Shown piece by piece: positions 1-8,842 of a stretch of DNA of 19,415 nucleotides (position 1 is the first letter of the stretch; each line of letters starts with the position of its first letter). This DNA comes from Chrysochromulina tobinii (taxonomy: Eukaryota; Haptophyta; Prymnesiales; Chrysochromulinaceae): the NCBI GenBank assembly GCA_001275005.1, contig JWZX01001951.1, forward strand, positions 1 to 19,415, written 5' to 3'. Under the pieces are notes generated by a model that did no database searches, was not told where the DNA came from, and was given only the letters and a program-made list of their open reading frames with translations. Both the position numbers and the translations under genes were made by a program.

Positions 1-2371
1 TGGTCACTGTGCCAGACCAGACATGAACACCACCGCCCCAACCCCCATGTCCATATCCATTGCGAGCTGTGTTCCCGCTGATGGTGCTTGATGAGATGGT
101 CACTGTGCCACCCGCGACATCGACACCGCCGCCCAACGGTGTCATTCCATAGTCAGCTGTATTCCCGTAGATCGAGGAAGACGTTAACGTGACAGTGCCA
201 GAAGAGACCCAGATACCGCCGCCCGCGCCACTGCGAGCTGTGTTCCCGCTGATGGTGCAAGATGAGATGGTCACTGCGCCTCCCTCGACAACGACCCCGC
301 CACCCCGCGAGGTCCCACATCCTCCATCGCAATTGTTAGCTGTATTCCCGTAGATCGAGGAGGATGTTATCGTGACCGTGCCGGAAGAGACGTAGACACC
401 GCCTCCATATCCAAGATACTCGTTGATGTAGCCTCTGGTGATGTTGAGCCCGATCACTTGCACGACGCCCGACGAGCCCGGGTTGATGTTTAGCACACGG
501 CGCGGACTCGAGGAGCTCGCCTGTGCATTCAGCACAACCAAGCCTGCCACCGCCGCCTCGAGGACGACGCTCCTGGTGACGCTGAGCGCGGCGGTGAGGT
601 AGTAGGTGCCGGGGGCAAGGACGATGCGGCCGACGGCGGTGTTGGCGAGTGCACTGGTCAGGCCGGCGGCGGTGCTCACCGCCGCGGTCCCCGGCGGATA
701 CGGCGGCGGAGGCGGCAACAGCGGCGGCGACGGCGGGGACGGCGGCGGCGGAGGCGGCGGTGGCAAATGTGGCGTGGATGGCGGCGGCGAAGGCGTGCTC
801 ATGCAGAGCATCGGCGCCGTTCCTCGGATGTACACATCGGCACCATCATGGTGCGGCAGCACAGCGCTAGCATGATTCAGTCCAAAGCTATTCGCCCCGT
901 ACAAAATTTGGCCGGCGTCGATCGCCTGAGCGTGGTCAGTCAAGCTGATCCAGGGATCCTCGGTGTTCGAGGGGCGCCGGTGCCAGCGGGCTGTGTACGG
1001 AGTTGCGCTTATCGATGATTTGAGGATGGCCCGTGGCTCGTTCTCGTAGAAACCGCCGAGCACGGCATCCTTGGTCGCAATCAGCCACATCTGGCAGTCA
1101 CCCGTCGCGAACAAAAACTGGTTGAAGTTCAGATGATCGAACCGAATTGAGAAGCTCCCACTTCCTGGGGTCCCGTACACATCAGTGCCCACCAGCTGAT
1201 CAGTCGCGCTATGCCAAGTGTCGCCCCGTTGGACGCGCCGCACAAGACACCAGCCGCCGCCATCGATGGAAGAGCACGTTGGCGAGGTACTTTGGCTTTC
1301 AACGCTCGCCATCCTGTCGAAGCTGAGGAGGATAGCCAGCCAGACTCTCCATCGAGCACATCCCGGCTGCGACCTTCCTCGCCGACTCCCACGTGCTCCT
1401 CGCGTCCCGTCGCGCACCGTGCACGAACGCAGTGCTCTAAACAGCCCCACCAACCGTGCGACGAGGCCAGCCATCGCAAAGAAGACCATCGAGAGCAGGC
1501 AAGCGAATCGACCCTTCTCGCCTTGGAGAGCGGTGGCATTCCATCCCGTGGCTGCAGAGTTGGCATGCGTGTGTAAGGTGGCGCCTTGGGGCGGCGGCAG
1601 CGAACTCGGCGGGGGCGACGAAGCGGGGTGCAGCGGCGGCGGCGGTGGCAAATGCCGCGGTGGCAAGGGTGCGGACGGTGGCGCCAGCGGCGGAGGGGCC
1701 GTTGACTTTGGCGAGGGCGGCGAGGGCGTGCCGGCCGAGATGCTGCCAGGAGTGGGCGGCATTCCTGGAGGCGACGGTGGCGGTAGAGCTACAGGCGGCG
1801 GCGACGATTGCACGGCGGTGTGCGATCCGCAGTTGGCGCAATCGGCGCAGAAGCACGTCTCCAAGCAGATGCCCTTGCCGGGGGGTGAACTGGCTGTCGG
1901 CAGTTGCAGCGGTTGACGCATGCCGCAGTCGTCGCAGTCGGCGCAGTCGGTGCCGTACTGGCCATCCGGGTACTCGGCGCCCGGGCCGCCGTCGTCGCAG
2001 CAGCTATCCGAGGCATCATCTGGCATTCCGATGCGAGAGACAATGTTGATGCAAAGGGCAGGGGGTGCGGGAGGTGTTGACGCGATGGGGCGCGGTGGGC
2101 TGGAGACCGGTGGCTGCGGGGGCGAGCGCGGCATGCGCGGGGCGCAGTCCACGCAGTCGGCGCCGTACGCGCACATCGGCAACTCGGAGCCGGGGCTGTC
2201 GCAATAGATGTCCGAGGCGTCCACGCCCGTGTTCATGCAGAGTGAATGGGGGGGAGGCGAGGCGCCGCCGAGGAAGAGCTCATGAGTCGCCCGCCGCACG
2301 TTTGCCCCAACAAAGGGTGTAGAGGCTACGCTCTCGGCAGCGACGACGAGAAGGAAGGTGCCCAACATCAT
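1..2371 (-). CDS. Secreted mosaic protein: Cys-rich modules, fibrinogen-like domain, beta-helix (3' end outside window)
   Basis: An uninterrupted frame of 790 codons starts at ATG 2371, with an in-frame TAG at 2398-2396, and is still open at position 1. Residues 1-16 (MMLGTFLLVVAAESVA) look like a signal peptide. Cys-rich modules lie at about 45-78 and 107-150 (the second with CDDGGPGAEY, then YGTDCADC), and a shorter one at 169-181. Polyproline follows to about 262. A hydrophobic helix spans about 289-311. A domain at about 366-523 opens with GGGWCLVRRV and TWHSATDQLVGTDVYG, which resembles fibrinogen-related lectin-like domains of algal proteins. A second proline linker leads at about 562 to a right-handed beta-helix: IVLAPGTYYLT, VVLEAAVAG, then alternating SSSIYGNTA and SSTISGNTA rungs. 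The likely role is cell-surface or extracellular binding (inference). The internal helix could mean a type II protein, or two genes read together. No intron is visible, unlike the neighbouring genes. Confidence 0.75.
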   Translation of the reverse strand, partial: MMLGTFLLVVAAESVASTPFVGANVRRATHELFLGGASPPPHSLCMNTGVDASDIYCDSPGSELPMCAYGADCVDCAPRMPRSPPQPPVSSPPRPIASTPPAPPALCINIVSRIGMPDDASDSCCDDGGPGAEYPDGQYGTDCADCDDCGMRQPLQLPTASSPPGKGICLETCFCADCANCGSHTAVQSSPPPVALPPPSPPGMPPTPGSISAGTPSPPSPKSTAPPPLAPPSAPLPPRHLPPPPPLHPASSPPPSSLPPPQGATLHTHANSAATGWNATALQGEKGRFACLLSMVFFAMAGLVARLVGLFRALRSCTVRDGTRGARGSRRGRSQPGCARWRVWLAILLSFDRMASVESQSTSPTCSSIDGGGWCLVRRVQRGDTWHSATDQLVGTDVYGTPGSGSFSIRFDHLNFNQFLFATGDCQMWLIATKDAVLGGFYENEPRAILKSSISATPYTARWHRRPSNTEDPWISLTDHAQAIDAGQILYGANSFGLNHASAVLPHHDGADVYIRGTAPMLCMSTPSPPPSTPHLPPPPPPPPSPPSPPLLPPPPPYPPGTAAVSTAAGLTSALANTAVGRIVLAPGTYYLTAALSVTRSVVLEAAVAGLVVLNAQASSSSPRRVLNINPGSSGVVQVIGLNITRGYINEYLGYGGGVYVSSGTVTITSSSIYGNTANNCDGGCGTSRGGGVVVEGGAVTISSCTISGNTARSGAGGGIWVSSGTVTLTSSSIYGNTADYGMTPLGGGVDVAGGTVTISSSTISGNTARNGYGHGGWGGGVHVWSGTVT

Positions 2372-2444
2372 CGAAGAAACGGGGGCGACGGCGCGCTAGA
2401 TGTTGCTCGAAAAGCTGCTTCGCTCGGAATTAGGTCTTCGGCCT

Positions 2445-2460
2445 GTGTGAACGTTCACAC
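2445..2460. promoter_or_regulatory. 16-bp perfect palindrome upstream of the secreted-protein gene
   Basis: GTGTGAACGTTCACAC is a perfect palindrome 74-89 bp upstream of the start codon at 2371. Such symmetry is typical of a dimeric transcription-factor site. The half-site TCACAC recurs in another perfect palindrome at 10579-10594. Function is inferred from symmetry and position only. Confidence 0.35.
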
Positions 2461-2639
2461 GACAGACGATTACCCGACAGACGCGACAACCAGTGCTACG
2501 GCACTGTTGTGTGGATACGATCACGCCCAAGACGGCGCTTTTCGTCCTTCCTGCAGGTTCGGTGAGGTCCTATAGACGCGCGGCTACCCCCCTTGGTCAA
2601 CACAAGTACAGAGTGCTCGCGCGCTCAATTTCGCACTCA

Positions 2640-2662
2640 AGAACAAGCTAGTACCTTGTTCT
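2640..2662 (-). other. Small inverted repeat 3' of the AP2-repeat gene
   Basis: AGAACAAG at 2640-2647 pairs with CTTGTTCT at 2655-2662 across a 7-nt loop. It lies 31-53 nt past the stop codon at 2693 and would form an 8-bp stem in the 3' UTR of the minus-strand transcript. It may influence 3'-end formation, or it may be chance. Confidence 0.3.
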
Positions 2663-2692
2663 GTGACAGTCCTTGTATGGCATGTTCACTCA

Positions 2693-5600
2693 TCAGTTTT
2701 TAGGTTTCCTTTTGCGGGCAATGGCCAGCACACCGGTTATGCTTCCAGCAGCTGTCTCCAACAAGGTAGGCCTTCTTGCCATTGCGGTCGCTTTCTCTGC
2801 GGCCGCTTGCTGGGGTCCAATGTGCCTTGCATATTCTAAGGCAGCCTCATAAGGTGTCGCATAACTTCCAATGTAGTACTCCTTGCAATTTGCCTTAAAC
2901 CTGCCCTCTTTTAGGCTTACACCTTTGTAGCCCGTCTTCGAATTCGAAGGTACCAGGACGAGTCCATCCCGGGCAGCGATAGCCTCGGCTTCCTCCAATG
3001 TCATCGCGTTCTGTGGCCCAATCCACCTTGCGTATTCTAGTGCTGCCTTGTGTTTTGACGCATAGCTTCCAATGAATGTCGTGGTGCCTTCTTCCTCCCC
3101 TGTGGCCTCGTATCTGCCAGCGACTTGCCTTAGACCTTTGTAGCCTGTTCTGTTTTTTCTCGATGGTACCAGGACGAGCCCTTCACGAGCAGCGGCGTCC
3201 TCGGCTTCCTCCAATGTCATGTTGGCGTCCTCGGCCTGGGCCTCCACAGCTGCGGCCTCCCTCTTCGCGTTCTGTGGCCCAATCCACCTTGCGTATTCTA
3301 GTGCTGCCTTGTGTTTTGACGCATAGCTTCCAATGAATGTCATGGTGCCTTCCTCCTTACGATTAGCTTTGTATCTGCCGTCCTTTTCCGTTACACCTTT
3401 GTAGCCTGTTGGGTTTGTCCTCGAAGGTACCAGGACGAGTCCTTCACGAGCAGCGGCATCCTCGGCTTCCTCCAATGTCATGTTAGCGGAGGCGGCCTGG
3501 GCCTCCACAGCTGCGGCCTCCCTCTTCGCGTTCTGTGGCCCAATCCACCTTGCGTATTCTAGTGCTGCCTTGTGTTTTGACGCATAGCTTCCAATGTATG
3601 TTCGAGTGCCTCCTTCCTCCCATGCTGCGGCCTCGTATCTGCCAGCGAATTGCTTTAGACCTTTGTAGCCTGTTCTGTTTTTTCTCGACGGTACCAGGAC
3701 GAGCCCTTCACGAGCAGCGGCATCCTCGGCTTCTTCCAATGTCATGTTAGCGGAGGCATCCTTGCCGACCCGCTTCCCACCTACGGGGCGGAGTTCCATG
3801 AAGCGCGTGAATGCCAGGCCACACTTATCATCCTGCAGGTGAGCCGCGTAAATAGGAAAGAAAAGGGCAAGGCCAAAGACGAGGATGCAGATCACTTCGC
3901 GCCCGATCCGTACGACGAAGTAACCATATCCAAAGCGCACCAGGATGGTTGGACGCACCACTGGACCTCCTCCGCCTCCTCCACCGCCTCCCCCTCCTCC
4001 ACCGCCACCTCCACCGCCTCCTCCTCCGTTGCCCCCACTGACGCCATCGCCATCGCCATCGCCGTTGTCTCCTCCACCACCTCCTCCACTGCCACCGCCT
4101 CCACCGCCTCCTCCTTCATTTCCACCGCCTCCTCCACCGACTCCTCCACCGCCTCCTCCACCACCTCCTCCGTTGCCGTCTCCACCGCCGTCTCCACCGC
4201 CGTCTCCAACGCCGCCGTCTCCGCCACCGCCGTCTCCGCCACCGCCACCGCCGTCTCCGCCACCGCCGTCTCCGCCACCGCCGTCTCCGCCACCTCCGCA
4301 CATGGCACCGCTATCACCTCCTCCGCCTCCTCCTCTACCGCCTCCTCCTCCACTGCTGCCGCCTTCTCCTCTAGCGCCGTCTCCGCTGTCTCCGCCACCG
4401 CTGCCGCTGTCCTCGTCGAAGAGCGGCATGTGGTACGGCCCGCCCATGCCGTAGGTGGACGGGCTCAGCTTGATGGGCTCGCCGGTGGAAGGGTTGAAGC
4501 CTTTAAGGATGGAGGGGCCGGGTCTTCTCGAGCCCAACATCAAGGTGGCAGCGATGTCGGACCAAGTGAAGGCCACGCACACCGATGCAGCTTTGAGTAA
4601 AGCTGCAAAGGTCGGGTGCGTGGCCTCCACTTGTGCCAGGAGGCCCTGCACCACGGCGAAGGTGATCTGGCTCCAATCCTCAGTGGCGTATTTGAAGCGC
4701 CCGCCGCCGACAACAAACTCGTACTCGAAATGGCCGTCCACGTCGCGCCGGATATCGATGCCGAAAAAGGTGGAGCGCGCGCCTCGGCCCGTCTTCACGT
4801 ACTTCGTGCCCACGTGTGCTACGAGCTCCTCCTCGAGTGCCGTGATTGGCAAGCCTCGCCTCTTGGCCTCCGCCGTGAAAAAAGGGGCCCAGAGGGCGTC
4901 ACCCTCTGGGCCGCAAACGATAAATAAAGATCTAGTTCCCTTGTCTTGTTGAGCAAGTCGAGCCCACGCCTCCTGTGTAAAGGTTTCCCCGTTAGGGTAC
5001 CTCCACCCCTTGCCGATCATCTCGGCGATAGAGGTAGGCCACGGGGAGTTGGCGATCTTCACGTTGAACTCGTCGGCCTTGATCAAAGCGCGCAATGCCC
5101 GCGGATCCAACCGCTTGAGCATTGCTAGAGCCTCTGTGGGAGAGGTAGTTCTCAACCATTCTTTCACGTCCTTGTACTCCTTGTCCTCCTCCTCAAGCTC
5201 CTCCTCAAGCTCCTCCTCAAGCTCCTCCTCAAGCTCCTCCTCAAGCTCCTCCTCAAGCTCCTCCTCCTCCTTCTCCTCCCCCGCCTCCTCCTTCTCCTCC
5301 CCCGCCTCCTCCTTCTCCTCCCCCGCCTCCTCCTTCTCCTCCCCCGCCTCCTCCTTCTCCTCCCCCTTCTCCTCCCCCTCAAGCTCCATCTCCACCCCTG
5401 GGTGATCAGGTGGGTCGGTGGCGTTGGTGGCGTTGGTGGTGTTGGCAGCAGCGGTGGCGGAGGGCTTTGAGATATTCAACCTATGAAGCATTGATGTCAT
5501 TGTCGCGATGAGACTGGGGGTGAGTCTCACCCCCATCCTTGCCGCTGTCTCGGAGATGGTTTGTGGTTCTGGTGGCGAGGGTGGCGGCGAGGGCGGCATC

Positions 5601-7105
5601 GGTGGCGAGGCTGGCGGCGAGCATGGGGGCGAGGGCGTGGGCGCTGCCGGCAATGGCGCCGCCGCCGCAGCCCTCCCACAGTTGCTGCTTCCGTCGACCG
5701 CGTCGCCGAAGCCCGCCGAGAAGTCCCCCGCGTGTGCGGGTGCTGTCGCCGTCACTGGCGCCGTCGTGGGCGCTTCACCAAGGGCCTTGTTGGCGGCGGC
5801 GAGGGAGAGCAGCATCTCGAAGCGACGACGCTCCCCTTCCCATGCTTGGTGCCCTTCGGAGAGCTCCGCCTTGACGGCCCGAAGCTCGCGCTCAAGCGCC
5901 GAGACGCGCGTGCGCATCGCGTCGCTCTCAGCCTGCGGGTCCTCGTTCTCTTCCCGCCGCCATCGCGTCACATCACGCTCAAGGCGCTCGCGCGTCGTGC
6001 TGAGCGTCTCGAGCTGCTTCTTGAGTGCGCTTGCTTCCTTGATGGCCTTCTCCGACGCGCTCTTCTCCGGCTCCCTCGCGAGCTCCTCTTCGGCAGCGAC
6101 GAGCTTCGCTTGCACCTGAGGAGGGATGCAACCATGGGTCATCAGGGGTAATTAAGGGTCATCAGAGGTCATCAGTTGACCTTGCTCACTCATCTGAAGC
6201 ACAAACAGGCGCAATCAGAGGCCATCAGACTCTAATCAGACTCGCTTGCTCGCTCACCAGAGGCACAATCAGGCCCAATCAGAGGCCATCAGACTCTAAT
6301 CAGACTCGCTAGTTGCTCACTCATCAGAAGCACAATCAGACGCAATCAGAGGACATAAGCGACTTGCCTGCTCACTTGGCGCAGTACGACGCTCAACGGT
6401 TGATCCGCTGCCGAGCGATGACGGTTCGGGCGCGCGGCGATCGACGGCAAGCTGCTTCAGAACCACGCGGAATACTGGGGCAGCGTCGCCAGCAATTTCC
6501 TTGACGCGGTGCAAAAATTCCTGCCTGTTGAGCCTGAGCTCACGTTTCTGCAGCTTCTGGACGAGGTCTTCGAGCAGGTCACACTTCTCGTCTGGGATTT
6601 GGCCTCGGATGGCGATAATGAGCTCTGGGAGACTCACGCTCTCTGAGGGGATGTATGCATTTAGCTCGACCTCCTCTGAACGTACCTTGAGCTGCCTCCC
6701 CATTTCTTCACACTCGCTCTCCAGTTGCTTGCGCTCGTCTTGTTGCTGGAGCACAACTTCCTTCACCTTGCCGTTGACTTCCTGGAGACTCTTGACCTGA
6801 GGGGCGCAATCAAGGGTCATCAGGGGCACAATCAAGAGTCATCAGGGGGTCATCAGGAGGTAGTGAGGAGGTCGTTAGGAGGTCATGAGGAGTGTTGACT
6901 TCGCTCGTGAGCACGCGCACCTGATGAGGGACGCAATCAAGGGCACACGGTGATCGTCCGAGGTCATCAGAGGTCATCAGAGGTCATCAACGCACCGCCT
7001 CGCGCGCCTTGGCCTCCCGCACCTCGGCTGCCTCGAGCGCCATCTCAAGCGCCGCCACCCTCATCACGCTCGCCTCGCGTCCCTTGAGCTCACGTGCGGC
7101 GTCCG
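2693..7105 (-). CDS. Coiled-coil / RST-like / transmembrane / four AP2-like repeat protein (multi-exon)
   Basis: Proposed exons on the minus strand are 7105-6996, 6920-6900, 6796-6368 and 6115-2693 (stop TGA at 2695-2693); all join in frame. The first exons give a coiled coil (ALEMALEAAEVREAKAREA, then VRVLTSE, then VKSLQEVNGKVKEVV). The third exon ends in an RST-like fold (LPELIIAIRGQIP, then QEFLHRVKEIAGDA), a module of RCD1/TAF4-type transcription proteins. The long last exon reads: coiled coil, Pro-rich stretch, acidic repeats, an unrecognised domain (about 5186-4440, with GTRSLFIVCGPEGDALW), a Gly/Asp-rich stretch, a hydrophobic segment (VICILVFGLALFFPIYAAHL, 3893-3834), then four AP2-like DNA-binding repeats (TGYKGV, GRYKA, IGSYASKHKAALEYARWIGP). 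A transcription regulator is likely; a membrane-tethered form is inference. The 6368 boundary is a GC donor (CAG|GCAAGT). The 5' exons are uncertain and could belong to the ARM gene upstream. Confidence 0.7.
2780..3745 (-). repeat. Four tandem AP2-like units, three nearly identical in DNA
   Basis: Units start at MTLEEAE codons at 3745, 3481, 3220 and 3004, giving spacings of 264, 261 and 216 nt. The first three share long near-identical DNA blocks, such as the segment encoding GPQNA to TFIGSYA, so they were duplicated recently or are being homogenised. The fourth unit is shorter and more diverged: it lacks the KREAAAVEAQA linker and has HIGPQQ instead of WIGPQN. Confidence 0.8.
3955..4420 (-). 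repeat. Glycine-rich low-complexity coding segment
   Basis: About 150 codons of GGN and GAY triplets encode Gly runs broken by Asp, Asn, Ser and Val, between the unrecognised domain and the transmembrane segment of the AP2-repeat protein. The plus strand reads as a long polyproline frame here, which is a shadow. The segment is probably a disordered linker with a variable number of triplets. Confidence 0.7.
5184..5380 (-). repeat. Two adjacent acidic coding minisatellites (12 bp and 21 bp)
   Basis: A 12-bp unit encoding EEEL is repeated about seven times (about 5184-5265). It abuts a 21-bp unit encoding EEKEEAG repeated four times (about 5265-5380). Both periods are multiples of three, so copy-number change keeps the frame. 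The protein gains an extended, highly charged helix between the Pro-rich linker and the unrecognised domain. Confidence 0.75.
6116..6367 (-). repeat. GC-AG intron made of about three 65-bp repeats
   Basis: This intron of the AP2-repeat gene begins GCAAGT after CAG (6367) and ends CCTCCTCAG before GTGCAAG (6116). Between 6181 and 6350 a unit of about 65 bp containing GCAATCAGAGGCCATCAG is repeated about three times on the plus strand. An alternative GT donor at 6375-6374 exists, but would leave phase 1 against a phase-0 acceptor, so the GC donor is preferred. Confidence 0.6.
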
Positions 7106-7585
7106 CTTGGGCGAATGAGAAAGCGAGTGAGGCGGCGAAGGAGGCGAGGGCGGCGACGGAGGCGAGGGCGGCGAAGGAGGCGAGGGAGGCGAAGGAGGCG
7201 AGGGCGGCGAAGGAGGCGAGGGCGGCGTAGGAGAAGGAGACGAAGGAGAAGGTGAGGGTACGTAAGGTCTTGAGACGATGCTGAGTGGCCGTACGTGAGT
7301 CGATGCAAGGCAATAAGTGCGTCAGCAATTTTCCCATCCGGGCGCGGTGGTTGGGGGTCGGGGAATTCATGATTGTGAGAGCACGCACAAACTTATGTAG
7401 AAACTGAATAGTTGGCGAGGGCGGTGGTTGCAACTTGCTCTGAGATGCCGCCTCGATGCGCGCACGCTCCAGATCCATGAGCTCGCGCGCGGCTGGCTGT
7501 GCCTCCTTCTTGAGCTCCTTCTTCGCGTCCTTCTTGGCGCGCTTCGCCTTGGCGCGCTCGGCCGCCGCGATGATAGCGAGGGCGA
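7106..7585 (-). other. Probable intron: 18-bp minisatellite plus dispersed intronic element
   Basis: From 7138 to 7227 the plus strand has five copies of an 18-bp unit, GAAGGAGGCGAGGGCGGC. On the minus strand it is pyrimidine-rich and leads to the acceptor CGCCCAAG at 7106. Positions 7296-7345 resemble 8763-8810, so a diverged dispersed element is present. The stretch 7575-7440 encodes a charged helix (AKAKRAKKDAKKELKKEAQ) that could be an additional coiled-coil exon. The minus frame is open from 8201 to 6996, so exon and intron cannot be separated without transcripts. Confidence 0.4.
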
Positions 7586-7639
7586 GGATGAGGCTCAGGC
7601 GCCAAGGAGATTCCAGTGGAACGCCCCCGTCGCCGTCCA

Positions 7640-8036
7640 GTCCCAGCCCTCCGAGCGAATCAAAGCCGCGCCCGTGCACCGTCACCAACTGCCCGCCGTG
7701 AAGGCCGCCGCATGTGGGTGCGATGGAGTCGAGCGCCGTGGCGTAGAAGGTGAAGGTAGCGGCACCAGAATTGGAGGTGACATTGGCCACGTCTGCTGAG
7801 GCCGCCGCCGCACGGTGATAATCTTTCCCATTGAGCGCGATGACAAAGGCGGCGCGCCCCACCGGATGGGTCATGAGCCCGCGCCGCCGTGGAGGGGTGG
7901 TGCACAGCACGTACGTGGCGTTCTGTAAGTACGCCGGTGTGAAGGTGTCAGCTCCAAAGCGGCGTGTGGCAGTGTGAAGCCCGACCAGTCCGGCAAACCC
8001 CGTGCCGCTTGATGAGGGGCAAGAGCGGGCGGTCGT
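7640..8036 (-). pseudogene. IPT/TIG-domain gene fragment
   Basis: In the minus frame following the ARM exon, about 130 residues switch abruptly to an immunoglobulin-like IPT/TIG pattern. The tail of one repeat (NATYVLCTTPP, FVIALNGKDYH) is followed by the start of the next (DSIAPTCGGLHGGQLVTVHG, RGFDSLG) and then stops after about 20 residues of that repeat. IPT modules normally occur in arrays of extracellular algal proteins. Here a partial unit is sandwiched between ARM and coiled-coil sequence after a plausible donor (GCGG|GTACGA at 8039/8038). It is best read as a captured fragment inside an intron. The frame has no stop, so an expressed fusion is possible. Confidence 0.55.
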
Positions 8037-8038
8037 AC

Positions 8039-8529
8039 CCGCAGACACGATGTCCGCCTTGTTGGCGGCGGTGAAGGAGATGAAAGGGTGGTGGGGTGCG
8101 AGCAGCTCTACGAGGAGCTTGATGCCCCCAGCACACGCCACAGAGTCCTGGTTGTCACGGTTGAAGCGGGAGAGCTGTGCTAGAGCGCTCGCGCCTTGGG
8201 CCTGTGGGGAAGCAGCGATTCGTCGTGGTGAGCACTCGGGCGCTCGCACCTCGGGCCTAGGCGTGTGGGTTGTGGGATAGGGTGAGAATGCCTTTCGAGT
8301 GGTCATCAGGGGTCATCAGGGGTCGTCAGGGGTCGTCATGGGTCATCAGGGGCCGTCAGGGGTCGTCAGGGGTCGTCAGGGGTCATCAGGGGTCATCATG
8401 TGCCTGCACATGTGGGTTGCGGGAGGTGACGATGGCGAGGAGGGGCCCGATGTCCCCCGCCCAGGCGATCTCCGTTTGGGTGTCGAGGTTGCTCCGTGCC
8501 ACATTGGAGAGCGCTTCGGCGATGGAGAC
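8039..8529 (-). CDS. Two further ARM-repeat exons
   Basis: The exon at 8529-8404 reads VSIAEALSNVARSNL to NPHVQ and the exon at 8201 to about 8039 reads AQGASALAQLSRFNRDNQ to ANKADIVSAG. Joined, they give NPHVQAQGASALAQLS with exact ARM helix spacing. That favours the GC donor (CAG|GCACAT, exon end 8404) over the GT donor at 8410, which would delete VQ. Both acceptors are class B (CCATTCACAG and TTCCCCACAG). They probably continue the ARM gene whose 24 exons lie at 10754-19415, but about 2.2 kb of foreign gene fragments intervenes and at least part of one ARM repeat seems to be missing. The 3' boundary is uncertain. Confidence 0.6.
8295..8403. repeat. 10-bp minisatellite filling an ARM intron
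   Basis: GGTCATCAGG alternates with GGTCGTCAGG about ten times. It occupies the 5' part of the GC-AG intron between the two ARM exons. On the minus strand each unit supplies a CTGATGAC or CTGACGAC block, which resembles a branch site. Confidence 0.75.
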
Positions 8530-8842
8530 CTGTGAATGGGGGAGGGGAGGCGCGGTGGTGAGCATTTGCATGCCAGGCAGGTCAGCCATATGAGAGAAGC
8601 GCTACGGCAGCCAAGACGCGTGCCTTGTCGTCAGAGGCCGTCAGCAGTCATCAGAAGTCATTAACGGTCATCAGAGTTCATCAGGGTGGGATTGGTGAAA
8701 AGTTCATGTATCTGCGGCACGTACATGCTGTAGTTGACCAGAGTGTTGGCCGCAGTTGTGCAAGCGTGAGTCGAGGCAAGCAGGTCAGCAACCTTCCCAT
8801 CGGGGCGATGGGGAGTTCACACGAGGTCTCTGCCACACGTAC
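8530..8842 (-). other. Probable intron with class B branch block and dispersed element
   Basis: The donor CAG|GTACGT (8843/8842) and acceptor ATTCACAG (8530) are both phase 0. The class B block GCATGCAAATGCTCACCAC (RC of about 8539-8574) lies about 28 nt before the acceptor. The stretch 8763-8810 matches the element at 7296-7345. The first few hundred bases happen to stay open in the ACC frame but encode nothing recognisable. Confidence 0.45.

Larger units (their letters stand above)
2372..2692. other. Intergenic gap between two minus-strand genes
   Basis: This 321-bp stretch separates the stop codon of the AP2-repeat gene from the start codon of the secreted mosaic gene, so it should contain the 3' end of the first and the promoter of the second. 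I see no TATA box and no canonical AATAAA on the minus strand. The only notable elements are the palindrome at 2445-2460 and the inverted repeat at 2640-2662. Confidence 0.5.

Noticed and set aside
606-2575. Plus-strand and alternate minus-strand frames of 80-230 codons
   Set aside because: The minus frame from 2371 to 1 carries a signal peptide and recognisable domains throughout; the others are low-complexity shadows.
3839-4600. Long plus-strand frames rich in Pro, Ser, Thr and Ala
   Set aside because: They are the complement of the Gly-rich coding segment of the minus-strand AP2-repeat gene and show no domain; triplet repeats keep several frames open.
8386-8700. Possible extra ARM exon at about 8600-8640 (ARVLAAVALLSYG on the minus strand)
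   Set aside because: It has ARM-like helix character and an AAG before it, but no usable donor follows and a stop comes next; probably a decayed exon copy.
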